Notes: generated from the letters alone by a model not told the origin. 64,000 nucleotides of DNA from Bugulina stolonifera (GCA_935421135.1 OW285191.1:11907700-11971699); one strand, 5' to 3'; shown: positions 23,569 to 35,989, counted from the first letter of the stretch. Translations and numbers: made by a program.

Positions 23569-24929
23569 TGTTTTTTGGACTGATTTTTTGACTTTACAGG
23601 CTTAAAATATTGCCATGAATTTGTGGCTATATTGTCTGATAACTTAAATGTGAATCCGAGCCAAAGTTTTTTAAGAGCGTAGAAGATGTATATTTTGATG
23701 TAATATTAAGATTATGCGAAACAATCGTTATACAATGTAGTTTGTTTGTTTTATTTGTTATTATTTCATCAGAAGCTATTAGGTTAATTATAACCAATAC
23801 AAGAGGGATAAGAAAACATCAACAGCAGCTGGTTAACATACCAAGCTAGGTTGGTTAATTTAATTATGTACAATAACATGTAGTAGGGCTGGAATACATT
23901 CGATGCTCACAAACGACACGCTATATACAGCTCACTAAAAATTGTATTAGGCAACAGACTTGGGTTCAGTGAAACAACTCTAACAAACAAATTTTTTGAT
24001 ATGATTTCAACCAAAAATAAATACTTTAATCATAATTTTTTATCTGAAGCGTTTTGCTGTAATGTAATTGTCATTGTGACAATTCAAACTTTATAGATCA
24101 GTGTAGATAGCGTAGATAGTAGGGGCATTGCGGGCAGCGCAGGTAGCGTAGGTATGTTTAGAGATAGATAGGAGATTCTACAAGCTATTACTGTTGGTAA
24201 TTAAATAATTATGGTCAGTACAATAGTGCAATTTTATCTTTATGAAAAATACATGTTAGTAATAGCTCAGGTTTCCTTTATACCCTTACGAGGAAGCTGC
24301 CAAAAATGAATGTGGTTCAGAATATTTTTTATTTTTGGTTGGCTTCAAGTACAATAATAAATGTGATTAATAGCACTGTAGCTTGTAATAATTATATAAG
24401 CCCACAAATACAAATCTGTTGACAGCAACACAACCATTTTTTGCATTGCTCTACTATTGCTACACTCTAATAGGTCAAAGAACACCCAGTCTGACTAGCC
24501 CTATTATAAATTCCACTGGGAATTCCAATTATTACAACAAGTGCAATTGGCTATATACCATACTGTATACTATAAATTTAATTATTTTATTTTGATTTCT
24601 CCTTGAACTATTTGACCTCAAACTTGAGTCACACTATGCCTACGCAATGTTATACAGTATTATATCTCATTCAGTACCAGCATCGGATATATCCAAGGCA
24701 AAAATTATACTCAAATTTCTTACCACAGCCTTTACATCAAGAAGCAAATTACTAAACCCACTAATCCTTCAAGCTTTAGGATTGGTTATAAATAATCCAA
24801 TAACCCCTAGCACTAGAGTAGCTGCAGGAAATAGCTACAACCAATATGCCTGCATGTAGGTCCTACGCTGAAATATCAGGGTGGCCAGCAGCAAAGCAGC
24901 AGGAATTCTATAATTTGGTGGTTCAGCTT

Positions 24930-25490
24930 CATACACTTCATACTTCATGCCACTGAGCAGTATTGGAGTGTAAAATATGTGGTGTTTGAGTTTAAGTAGT
25001 CAGATGTTTTGAAAAATACTAAACCTTCATCAAAATACTGATATGCAGGCAGAAGTGGGAGTTTCATGATATTTTCCTATTTTTCAACAATAGCAATTGT
25101 GTTGCTATATTTGCTCTGCGTCACCCTCTATATCTGTTTTGCTATTAGAGCTATCAATATGAAACAGACCAATTTTTTAGAACAAGACTGGCTGATTCCA
25201 GATCTATAATCAACATACACTTCATACTCCATGCCACTGAGCAGTATTTGAGTGTAAAATATGTGGTGTTTGAGTTTAAGTAGTCAGATGTTTTGAAAAA
25301 TACTAAACGTTCACCAAATTACTGATATGCAGGCTAAAGTAGGAATTTTATGATATTTTACTGTTTTTCAACAATAGTAATTGTTCTGCTATATATGCTG
25401 TCCTTCATCCTATATATCTGTTTTGTTATTAGAGTTATCAATATGAAACATACCATTTTTTTAGAACAAGACTAGCTGATTCTAGATCTA
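24930..25490. repeat. Two tandem copies of a 284-bp unit
   Basis: catacacttcatac followed by gccactgagcagtatt begins at 24930 and again at 25214. Similarity continues through aagtagtcagatgttttgaa and tttagaacaagac to about 25490. The copies differ by scattered substitutions, so the duplication is not fresh. There is no coding signal. Confidence 0.85.
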
Positions 25491-25758
25491 CTGTACATTG
25501 TATAATCAAATTTAATGTAGCCTAAGGGTTAAGATAGAGTAGGCCTATAAATATGTCTCATTTTTCAAAAATTAGCTGGTACTGAAAGAGATGTAATACA
25601 AAACAGCTGAATTGATTTCATAAAGCTGTAGTAGGCCTATTGCTACACAAAATATAATAAAGCAAATATTTTATATTGGATACAAGACTCTAACTTGTAT
25701 TATAATTAGTTCACCTTAGCTGCATGTAAACAAAAATAAGTATGGTTTACTATGAATT

Positions 25759-26031
25759 TTATTTCTGTTGAGCAAAGGAAGGTTGGGACAACATCTCCAG
25801 ACCTTGTTCTGTCGAATGAAAACAGTTGAACTTCTGAGCATTTCTGTACACAATGAATGGAGGCTGCTGCCAATAAAGAACTTTTCTGTTTGCAGGTGCC
25901 CTATTACCAACAAACCAATTTCTAAATTGACTACATGTATTTGGAAAGTCAAGCAAAGGGGAATCAATATTGCTCATAGACTGCCCTGTTTGAGTGATAA
26001 AAAATGCTAACAGATATAAACATTCGCATCC
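25759..26031 (-). other. Possible terminal exon on the minus strand
   Basis: A minus-strand frame open from a gttgttag acceptor (about 26032) to a TAA at 25761-25759 contains RNWFVGNRAPANRKVLYW and reads like protein. The stop overlaps an AATAAA polyadenylation signal. No ATG and no convincing upstream exon were found, so it is listed only as a candidate. Confidence 0.25.
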
Positions 26032-26164
26032 TAACAACAAGATGACAATGACAAAATCTAGTGAGGAAATTACAAACTGGCTCCTTCCACAGGTCAGGAT
26101 ATAACATAACCATAAGGGAGAAAAAAATTAAACATGATATTGACTATTACATTTTAATACCTTG

Positions 26165-26345
26165 TAGTGGAGCAGTGATGGCCTAGTGGTTAGGACTCGA
26201 AATTTTCATGACAGAGATTCAGGTTCAATTCCAGTAAAGGTAGTTGGTGGTGTTAGAAAGGACATTCAACCTTATACTGCTCTTGTGCTATTTTGTTCCC
26301 CTTCTCTGCCCCAAATTAGAAGAGTTGTGCTCTCTTCAGATATGC
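26165..26345 (+). mobile_element. tRNA-derived SINE
   Basis: A box tggcctagtggttagg (26179) and B box ggttcaattcc (26222) are spaced as in a tRNA. They are followed by a tail (gtaaaggtagttggtggtgt) that ends near agagttgtgctctc, the recurring hairpin half-motif of this window. Confidence 0.55.
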
Positions 26346-27303
26346 ACCTTTTTACCTGAAATTAATTGCGGGAAGTAAAACTGGCAAGTTTCTTTACAAC
26401 CTGTAGCACCAGTCACAGTAGGCATATTATAGGCACGCTGGAAACTGAATTCAATACAATGTACATGTATACCTTTAGCTGTAGCCTAATACTAAACTTA
26501 TTGATATTTACATTATAACAATCACTTCTCACATCTGGGTCAGAGCAATATGAGGCAGCAAAGAGCAGACTATTGGCTTTCTAGTGATTGACTAACAGCT
26601 CATGTGAAAAATTCCCATGTACTATATCTAGGAAATTTTAGGCAAAATACTTTAGGACCACCCCAAGCTCCCAGTCAAACTCCTAAACATTGGTACTTCT
26701 GGCCAGGTGTTAAACCCTTGGAACCACTGTCCAGTGCAAAGTTGTTGACATTATGACAGATTTCACAATGTAGACAAGACTTGTTTAAATTGTGTTAAGA
26801 TTAGTAATGTAATTAGATAATGTACTAAAATGGCAAGAGGAAGCAGCTAGCACACTACTTTGATTACTTCTTTGAGTCAAGCTATCTTTGCAAAAAAATA
26901 TATGTATTGCATAAACATCTCTGTTTACTAATAGATCTGTAACAAGCTATCTATATTTAGATGAAGAACTGCAAAGGTCTAACCAGTGTTACACCAGTGT
27001 CATTCAGGGTTAGGTTTCACAATTACTTCATCTATTTTAAATTGTATTACTATGTGTAGTAAAAATATAATTATATTATACAGTTTAAAAAGTAACACAC
27101 ATTCTACGTGCTATATATAACAAGTTAGTCAGTATAATATATTAATAACTGATGTGCAAATTTACCTACAAAAAATGCTCGTACATTCATTCACAAACTA
27201 TTGTACACATTTACTATATTGCTTTATATAGCAAGGACAATTTCACAATTTATAAAAAATACAAAATGTGGCCTACTACAAAAATTTAATTTATCGACGA
27301 GCC

Positions 27304-27310
27304 TATATAA
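27304..27310 (+). promoter_or_regulatory. Candidate TATA box of the secreted-protein gene
   Basis: tatataa lies 91 bases before the ATG at 27401 with no intervening ATG in the coding frame. The position suits a core promoter with a short 5' leader. The AT-rich background makes chance matches common. Confidence 0.35.
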
Positions 27311-27400
27311 ACAAAACACCAGTACGATATCAATCATAACTTGCTCTTAGCATAGCATTGCACACGTTTGAACACATAAATAATTGTTATTAATTTAAAT

Positions 27401-29950
27401 ATGCTACCCCCACTACTGAAGAAATTGCCAGGTAGGTTATATTTCTCATTTATTTGTTTACAATTTACAGTACATAGATAGGAGTAAATACTAACATAGG
27501 ATCGTACTTATATACACAGTGTAGATGCATTATGTAATCATGAGCATGTACTTACACACGTATTGCCATGAATGATTTCAATATTAATAATAACTTATAA
27601 TAGTAACAGCGTTTTATGCTCCATACTGACAATAGGAAGTATATACACACAGAAATGATTGAATAGAATATTATAAACCATGTCGATTATTAACCAAGAT
27701 TGCGTAGTTATTTTGTTATTGTTCATATTACTATAATATGGTATTAAATATACTGACAAACAAAATTAAAGTCTCCTACTGCATGCTAACATAATACATT
27801 ACTGTATTTCTCCTATATTATATACATGTATGCTGTAGGCCTAAATAATTGCAACATGCATGTACATACACTATTCATATCTACCTGCAATAGGTGCTCA
27901 CTGGACTACAATAATATGCTGTCTAGTCATATCTACACTCCTAGATAGCTGTCTGGGTGGTCCTGCTATACAGGAGGTTCCATCTGAATGGCGGAAACAC
28001 CAGAATTCTTCTAATCTGTGAGTATTTGAGAGAATATCTACACGTATGTGCTCCTATTTCTTTAGTTTTATTTTTCAGAAAAAGTCCCAAAAATTGATAT
28101 TCAATAATCCTTCGAAGTGTATGAGTATGAAACGAGTTCTACAAGCTATCAGCATTCTTGGTTATCATATACGTGTAAATGTATTTGTCTCTTTCGAAGT
28201 AAAGAATTTTTTTATTCTAGTTTCATTCTGAAGTTGTCCTCTCTTTAGCTGTCTTGACTCACAAGTTCACTTACATGTAGTTCAATCTATTTAGAGAAAT
28301 AACTTCATAATTTGCCTTAATTTCAATTTTTTATCATGCATTTTACGTTTTAGCTCAAACGACAAAGTTATAAGAAGCTGGATATCAGCAACAATCAGTA
28401 AGACAAAGCGATCAGTTTCTCCAATAAACTATATAACTGATTGTCAACGAAAGAATAGAGAAATGATATCTGCATACAATCTTTATGCACATGTAAGTAC
28501 TACATGTATGTATATATGTAATAAATGGTAGAACAGCGACTCTCTCATATTTAGACTATTAAAAGTTAATTGCAAAGTAACCAATGATAACATTTATACA
28601 ATTCTAGTGTGGAGGCAGCAGTTGCACAGACCAAGATCTCTCCTGTTCAGAACAACACAGATCTAAGATGGTAAGTACTGGGCATGTGTATTCGTAATCT
28701 TTAATAGCCTTTGCTGCTCTCAATCATTAAGTTGCTTTAGTATACATTTATTTATGTCAGTAATAATACCAGTTAACAAATAATAGTATACTGATTTTTT
28801 GTACAAATTTGATTTCAAACACTGGAAAGTTTTGTCAAATATTTTACATTTTGACCTATTAGTATTTATTACTGAAGAATTTCTTAACCTACAGTACACA
28901 CAACAATATCACAAGCTTAAACTATGCTTTAAAATTGGGGTTGCCAATAATATAGGCTTGTGATTTTGGACCGGATTTCAAGCTACGGTATTCTTTTCTT
29001 TATTAAGCACATAAATTATCATTGAATATTGTTTAATTGTATGTGTATTTTGTTACCAATAGTAGTAAGCAGTCAAGACAAGCCACAAAATTTGGCACCG
29101 ACTAAACAGTAAAACATACCACCACAACTATTCTCGCAATAAACCGCTGTACTGCAATGTAAGTAATGATAACATTTTTTTTCTAGAGTAGTAGAGGCAG
29201 TCTAAGAAAACACCTGCAGCATTTATACTGCCAAATTTCAAATGATGTCAATATCATGATAGCAGGACAAGGCAGCAGGAGGGTTGACCTGCTAACTTCC
29301 ATCAGTACAATGTTGTGTGAAATAAGCAGTAACAGCTGCCGACGAGAGAGTTCTTGTCAAGAGGTAAAAATAATATTCTGCACACAACTATCACTCGGTA
29401 CATCTGATTGGCTGAAGTAAATGAATTAAAGTGTATCACACCACCTGATTGGCTGAAGTAAATAGATTTAGGTGTATCACACCACCTGATTGGCTGAAGT
29501 AAATAAATTAACATGTATCACACCACCTGGAAGAAATAATATTTAAGAATTGCAAAATAAAACGCATTTTCAACTAAAACTTTGCATCTCCCAAATTTTT
29601 ATCAGAAATAAATTATTAACTTATTTATTCTCATTAAATTTTAGCTAAGTTTTCAGTCATGTTAAATTCATTTGGTAGTTCAAAATCACCAAGGGTAATG
29701 CTGTTTAATTATTGTACAGGATCTTCAGTAATTCTTAATTTCCATGTTGCACTCACTGCACTGCACTGCTCTTGTTCAAACTTATACCTCCTAAGTTGGA
29801 TATGACACTAACATAGGCCCATTTGTATTTTAGCTAATGGAAACACCTGGAAATGTTATGTCTGGATATGAGCTTGGCTTGAAGCCACTTGCTAACACAC
29901 TTCAATGCATGCTTGATTTCAGTGAAACAACAATTAGCTACTTCTCATAG
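27401..29950 (+). CDS. Small secreted cysteine-rich protein, 6 exons, 216 aa, family unknown
   Basis: Exons: 27401-27431, 27894-28017, 28354-28492, 28608-28670, 29187-29363, 29834-29950. All five introns are GT-AG, phases agree, and the joined frame of 651 bases has no internal stop. The N-terminus is a signal peptide: basic KK at 7-8, hydrophobic core about 15-27, likely cut near residues 30-33. The rest has nine cysteines (82, 99, 104, 111, 134, 163, 170, 176, 203), two N-glycosylation sequons (48, 51), a KTKR site (68-71) that suits a proprotein convertase, and several amphipathic stretches (about 54-70, 83-98, 122-145, 150-166, 188-214). No transmembrane segment follows the signal peptide. 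I do not recognise the family. An extracellular ligand or helical, cytokine-like factor is an inference from layout only. A 41-bp triplicated repeat sits in intron 5. Confidence 0.7.
29404..29526. repeat. Three tandem 41-bp units in intron 5 of the secreted-protein gene
   Basis: ctgattggctgaagtaaat starts at 29404, 29445 and 29486, each followed by a tgtatcacaccac segment. The units begin about 40 bases after the exon 5 donor, and each carries a CCAAT-type attgg. Confidence 0.85.
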
Positions 29951-30590
29951 CAAATTCTGATTGTACATACATGTAAGTTTAATTATTGTAGCCTTAAAGA
30001 AGCTATTTATTGTTTAGTTTTAATAGTTACAATCTACATGTACAGTGTACATGTAGATGTACAGGCAGATGTAGTAGTTTTCACTAATTTATTGGATGGA
30101 ATTCAGTTGGGTAAGGCAATGTTTGTTAGGAGTTAAAAAAGTATTTAGTTCATTTTAGGCCTATTGCTATTCTGGAAACACAGTTGAAACCAATGTGATA
30201 CTCTTGAACTTTGAATTATAATAATTTATTAATTTTTATGGCAATAATGTTGCGGATATGGTTATTTATATTATACATTTACATGTACAATTCATATGTA
30301 TCAGGGCGCTAGTCATGTGACAATCAATATATGATATATACAATGCATAGATACATGTACATAATGTATATACATGTATAATTAATACTAAATGTTTCTT
30401 TTAACCTGTTATAATCGGCCAGACCCTGATTTATGTTTTTTAACTAGACGCTTGAACCACTATGGCTTGTTTTCCACTATATACATGCACAAACATTGTA
30501 AGTGTTGCTTCACCAGGGAATATAACCGTTCTTTATTTAAATACGGTCTGTTACATATCATACAAACGTATACTCCCTACCTTAACTACT

Positions 30591-31846
30591 ATAGACAGTT
30601 TTCCCAGCATTCAATTAAGTCAAAAGTTAGGAGTTGTCTTTCCTTACTCCAGGTACAGTTTATGCTGGAAGAAACCTGTCATAGGCCACCAAACGGGACG
30701 TAGAAGAAAATCTGGGGGTGACAAAATTAATCGGAGGGCATATTTGAAAACGGGATAAAAAATAACTTCTAGGGGGGATATTTCTGCACATTTTTGTTCC
30801 ATAGAATGCATTTTATAGCAGCATTTGTCCAGAAGGTACCACTGGGTAGCTTGTAATTGCTTTTTAATTGACCATGAATGTGTTCACTATACCACATAGC
30901 TCACATTACCAGATTGTCACACTTCAAGTTGGCAGCATTATCATGATTATTCATCAGTAGATACTGCTACTATGATTGGATAAACAACATTTTGCTTAGT
31001 TCAAGCAGCCAATGGAATGCAACCATTAGGGTATTGGAATGTGGTTATAATTCAAAGTTTTGTTATTGCACAACTGTCTGTCTCTGTGCTTTTGTGGCTT
31101 AGTGTCATAGCCATTCACACAGCATGATGTGGTTTAATTCATCCAGTGTTATTGGTATGTGTTAGTCAGCAATGAAGTTAGTCAGCTCTTGAACATCCAA
31201 ACAACATAGGGTAGTACTGCAGTACATGTAGGTTGAATTTTAATCAAATTGGTGGTACAGACTTGGATATTCAGTGTTCGTATTTTTGCGCTACATTATT
31301 TTTGCCAAAATTACCACTAGCCAGCAATGATTATTTTCACAACAGTGCTCCATAGTAACCATGCCTAAATTTGCTTGCTCAGTATTTGAATGCATGAATG
31401 CATGGGGGAGAGAGTACAAGTGAGGAACTGAGTGCCGGGTAATATGTTCTTTATAACCAGCAAGTACATGAAAATCCAACAGCAGTAGAAGCTATTTATA
31501 AAGAAAGCCCAGGGTTTGCTGTTGATCCTAATCGATTAAAAAATGGATACTGGATAAAGAAGGGATATCATGCTGGCCTCACACAACATATTATATGACT
31601 TGTAGAAATTATAAAATGTCTACAGCAAAAGGTTGCTCTCTATCTGAATATGCATTGACATCATACATAAGATTGGCAAGGCATATAGCCTGTTGATGTC
31701 ATTAAACTTGCAGCTCAATCCCATAGCAGTGACACATTCTTTGACAAGTTCTAGCTCACTGGCAAGCAATTATCAGATATAGAAGTTGCAACCAGAGGTC
31801 AAAATGACAACCCTATGTGGAAGGCTGCCAGAACAGGTACACTCAC
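30591..31846 (+). repeat. Left arm of a 1256-bp palindrome
   Basis: From atagacagttttcccagcat at 30591 to gtacactcac at 31846, this arm is the reverse complement of 33834-35089 with only rare differences where compared (for example tcaattaagtcaaaag against tcaaaaattaagt-type changes near the outer end). The arms are equal in length. The inner part of the left arm is the start of a decayed gene that continues into the spacer. Long matching frames on opposite strands (31291-31479 and 34201-34389) are the same antisense artefact seen twice. Confidence 0.9.
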
Positions 31847-32312
31847 TGCCTCTAATTTCTACAGGATATACACCAGAGTAGAGACGTTGAAGACTGACAC
31901 ACATACAGATATGGCTAATATTGTCCAATCATTTTGAAACCCTCCGAATTTAAGCCATCTCCCTCAAATTATCAGGGGAAAAAATTTGGAGAAAGAGGCA
32001 TCTGAGCACTTTGTTGCACAATTTTGGCTAAAGCATAATGGCCTATTTATTGATGAGGAAATGCCATATCTAGGTGCATCACCCGATGGCATCATTGAGT
32101 GCAGCTGTCATCGAAGGGTACTGGTAGGAATCAAATGTCCTAGCAAGTCAATTGCTGACCTCAATTATTTAGACAGCCATGGAAAACTCAAGGCGAGAAA
32201 CAATTATTTTGATCAAACACAGGTTCAAATGATGGTCACAGGTGTCTCAATAACCTACCTCTATGTCTATAGGACTGATGGGAGCATCAGATGTTATTCC
32301 AATAGAGAATAG
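31450..32312 (+). pseudogene. Decayed YqaJ-type (PD-(D/E)XK) nuclease gene
   Basis: Coding remnants read VHENPTAVEAIYKESPGF (from about 31465), then WKAARTGTLTASNFYRIYT (from about 31820), then after an in-frame TGA at 31935-31937 an open stretch to 32312 with LGASPDGIIE, VGIKCPSK and QTQVQMMVTGVS. The order S-P-D-G ... I-K-C-P ... Q-x-Q-x-x-M is the signature of YqaJ/lambda-exonuclease-like nucleases, often carried by mobile elements in animal genomes. Several stops and a frame break upstream make it a pseudogene as read. The first part lies in the left palindrome arm and the catalytic part in the spacer. Confidence 0.65.
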
Positions 32313-32721
32313 ACAAACTGTTTATCAAGTCATTGAGGTCAAACCTCCATATTTTTATACTCAACTCATAGCACCATATTTGCTGTCCCAACCTGGTGTA
32401 AAAACTAAAAAAACTAGTGTAGATGATGAAGGCAGAGTGTTTAGTGTTCAGTAATATTCCGTAATATTTAGTAGCATTAGATAGAATACAATAGGACATT
32501 GAAAACTATTCTCCACATGTGCATTATTTTGTATATTTTAATCATTTTATTACTTACTGTCACAAATTCATATATTGTATTTTATCCTATAATATCATAG
32601 TGTATGTACTTTTGTATATGTTATACAAGTTGTTACTAGGAGGCCTATAATTGGACTTTGTACATGTAAAAAGCTTACTGTATTTTTTGTATAGGCCTAA
32701 TACGACATGTAATGTTTTAAT

Positions 32722-33062
32722 TGTCATGGTCATGTGCCTGTAGGACCTGACACCATATTAGAGGGTCAGGTATCTTTCTATTTATAGTCGGTCTGTGCTA
32801 TTACATAATAATGTGTAATATTCTAGAAACATCTTTTTGTATCATATATGGTCATTGTAAACAAACTTTTCATAGATGTTTCTAGAACTTTTTGCAGCCA
32901 GTATATAAGCACAGGTACAAGACAGTATAGTCAGTATAGTTCAAAGTATGTGACAAGAAGTATAACAATTATTATAGTAAGTTCAGTAAAAAATAAAGTA
33001 TTCGCAATATTCAAAGACTGAGCAATAAGTTCCTGGGAATCACAATACAGTAAATTGTGACA
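32722..33062 (+). mobile_element. Solo LTR-like unit inside the palindrome spacer
   Basis: Starts TGTCATGG and ends TTGTGACA, with a TATA box (agtatataagcac, about 32900) and aaaataaag (about 32990). The block tctagaa ... catatatggt resembles the LTRs at 57102-59055, as do the TGTCA/TGACA ends, so it may belong to the same superfamily. No perfect target duplication is visible (ttaat before, ctaac after). Confidence 0.5.
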
Positions 33063-33341
33063 CTAACATAATATAATACACATATTACATGAAGTGCAGC
33101 TTCCAATAATATATTAATATTACATTACTATACACTACTAATACAAATATCACATATTATGTAGAATTACGATTACCGTCTTGTTGCTAATACAGTTGTA
33201 GATGACAACAAAGCTAATTTATAGTGGAAGTAAATGTATGTAGCATTATGTTAAACTATAACACTGAGCAAAAAGTCGGTTCGTATGTAGCACTGACACC
33301 CAGTTTTGGTAGAAGTAGTAATTTACGCCCATACTGTTAGT

Positions 33342-33589
33342 GGGTAAAGGGATAGTTCGAAGAAGACAGTTCGAAACAGAGTGTTTCACACCCAGACAAT
33401 TTGAAACTGTGTAGATTACATTTAGAAGAACACAACTCGCAGATAATTCATTAAATAAAAAAAATTATATTGGAAATAAAAATTAGTTGAAATGTTGGGG
33501 TTAGGGGTTTCGAACTTTCCGATGTTGAACTGTCCAGTTTCGAAACGTCCTGTCTCGAAACGTCCTGTCTCGAACAGTCGCAAATTCCC
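33342..33589. mobile_element. MITE family B, copy 3
   Basis: gaagaagacagttcgaaaca at the left and cgaaacgtcctgtctcgaac at the right, with the shared core aagaacacaactcgcagat. The right end duplicates cgaaacgtcctgtct. It lies in the spacer of the palindrome. Confidence 0.75.
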
Positions 33590-33833
33590 GTTAATGGGTT
33601 GTCTTACTCCACGAGCTTACTAATGGGCCTTGCAAATTAGTAATGGCACCACCTTGGTCAAAAGAGAATCAAAATGGCCTACTGAAGAAATGGGAATGGT
33701 TTGCGATAGAAATCTAGAACACTTTAGTAATTTTGTGGATAGTGCATTTTTATCTTTCTTAATCTTTGGCTGTTATTCACGCATCCAAATGCTGAACAAG
33801 CAAATTTAGGCATGGTTACCATGGAGCACTGTT

Positions 33834-35089
33834 GTGAGTGTACCTGTTCTGGCAGCCTTCCACATAGGGTTGTCATTTTGACCTCTGGTTGCAACTTCTA
33901 TATCTGATAATTGCTTGCCAGTGAGCTAGAACTTGTCAAAGAATGTGTCACTGCTATGGGATTGAGCTGCAAGTTTAATGACATCAACAGGCTATATGCC
34001 TTGCCAATCTTATGTATGATGTCAATGCATATTCAGATAGAGAGCAACCTTTTGCTGTAGACATTTTATAATTTCTACAAGTCATATAATATGTTGTGTG
34101 AGGCCAGCATGATATCCCTTCTTTATCCAGTATCCATTTTTTAATCGATTAGGATCAACAGCAAACCCTGGGCTTTCTTTATAAATAGCTTCTACTGCTG
34201 TTGGATTTTCATGTACTTGCTGGTTATAAAGAACATATTACCCGGCACTCAGTTCCTCACTTGTACTCTCTCCCCCATGCATTCATGCATTCAAATACTG
34301 AGCAAGCAAATTTAGGCATGGTTACTATGGAGCACTGTTGTGAAAATAATCATTGCTGGCTAGTGGTAATTTTGGCAAAAATAATGTAGCGCAAAAATAC
34401 GAACACTGAATATCCAAGTCTGTACCACCAATTTGATTAAAATTCAACCTACATGTACTGCAGTACTACCCTATGTTGTTTGGATGTTCAAGAGCTGACT
34501 AACTTCATTGCTGACTAACACATACCAATAACACTGGATGAATTAAACCACATCATGCTGTGTGAATGGCTATGACACTAAGCCACAAAAGCACAGAGAC
34601 AGACAGTTGTGCAATAACAAAACTTTGAATTATAACCACATTCCAATACCCTAATGGTTGCATTCCATTGGCTGCTTGAACTAAGCAAAATGTTGTTTAT
34701 CCAATCATAGTAGCAGTATCTACTGATGAATAATCATGATAATGCTGCCAACTTGAAGTGTGACAATCTGGTAATGTGAGCTATGTGGTATAGTGAACAC
34801 ATTCATGGTCAATTAAAAAGCAATTACAAGCTACCCAGTGGTACCTTCTGGACAAATGCTGCTATAAAATGCATTCTATGGAACAAAAATGTGCAGAAAT
34901 ATCCCCCCTAGAAGTTATTTTTTATCCCGTTTTCAAATATGCCCTCCGATTAATTTTGTCACCCCCAGATTTTCTTCTACGTCCCGTTTGGTGGCCTATG
35001 ACAGGTTTCTTCCAGCATAAACTGTACCTGGAGTAAGGAAAGACAACTCCTAATTTTTGACTTATTTTAATGCTGGGAAAACTGTCTAT
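33834..35089 (-). repeat. Right arm of the 1256-bp palindrome
   Basis: Reverse complement of 30591-31846, ending actgtctat at 35089. Immediately inside it, 33777-33833 is a second, direct copy of the arm segment at about 34287-34343 (aagcaaatttaggcatggtt and neighbours), so the inner junction formed at a repeated tract. Confidence 0.9.
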
Positions 35090-35218
35090 TGCTACGTATA
35101 GCTTAGGAGTCTACACTTGTCAACACAGAAACCATAGGTAGCTGCCCCTGTTTGGTAATAGGCCTGGGTGACCTGATTAGGGCATAATTACAAACCTGTA
35201 TTTCAGTATTTGTAATAT

Positions 35219-35989
35219 TGTAATGAAACGCACGAGTACAGATGAGAGGACGGGTGCGGGAAAGGTCTAAGAGTGGTCGACTAAACCTGCTTCCAATCGC
35301 ATAGACTGAGCATGCAGTGATTATGTGGTAGATTGCATTGCGTGTTCGCCCGATAGGTCCGAGTTAATGCTTAGCTTAGTCACTTCGGGCTTCTCAGTTC
35401 AGTGGAACCGAGAGCTGGAACATGCTATTCTAGAAAAGACAACTCCAGATGCTTCTTATAGTAGATGGATCTTTATTGAAGTCCAAGCAATAACTGAATT
35501 GTAACATAACAAGCGATTGCCTTATATAGTTTTACTTTCCGGTGAAAACTTCCGGTAAGGTACGACCGCATCTCGGTCTTAAGTGTTGTGCAATAAAGCA
35601 AAAAGGTACGGCGTCGGACCCCTTAGGGTCGGTCATGTACAGAAAAACATGTATAATCATGTAGATGCATAAAATACAACATTGCAACTACATTGTTAAT
35701 AGTAGGCTCTCGGCCTTATAAAATGCAAGCATTCAGGTAAGATTTACAACTAAAATCAGTCAAGTTACAACTGATGTAAGATAAGTGCACAGTATAAGAC
35801 AACTATATACAATATACTGATGGGTATGCACAATGTAATACCATATATACATATACAAGAATATTAGATAATGTATGGCAAAAGTATACAAATGTGAGAT
35901 GAGACAGACAACTGCCAAAGCACTAACGTGTTTGATCGGCGAGGGTCGAGGCTATAATGTCAGTACAAAGGAATGTCCGTCTCACCACA
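35219..35989 (-). mobile_element. Solo LTR (family A), copy 3, minus orientation
   Basis: Read on the minus strand it starts TGTGGTGAGACGG. It carries tatataaggcaatcgc and then aataaagatcc, the same TATA-polyA spacing as the other two copies. Both ends are flanked by atat (35215-35218 and 35990-35993). It is 771 bases, shorter than the other copies and diverged in the second half. It lies between the palindrome and the ELOVL gene. Confidence 0.75.

Noticed and set aside
31291..34389. Identical 62-aa frames at 31291-31479 (minus) and 34201-34389 (plus)
   Set aside because: They are the same sequence in the two arms of the palindrome, antisense to the decayed nuclease gene, not two conserved genes.
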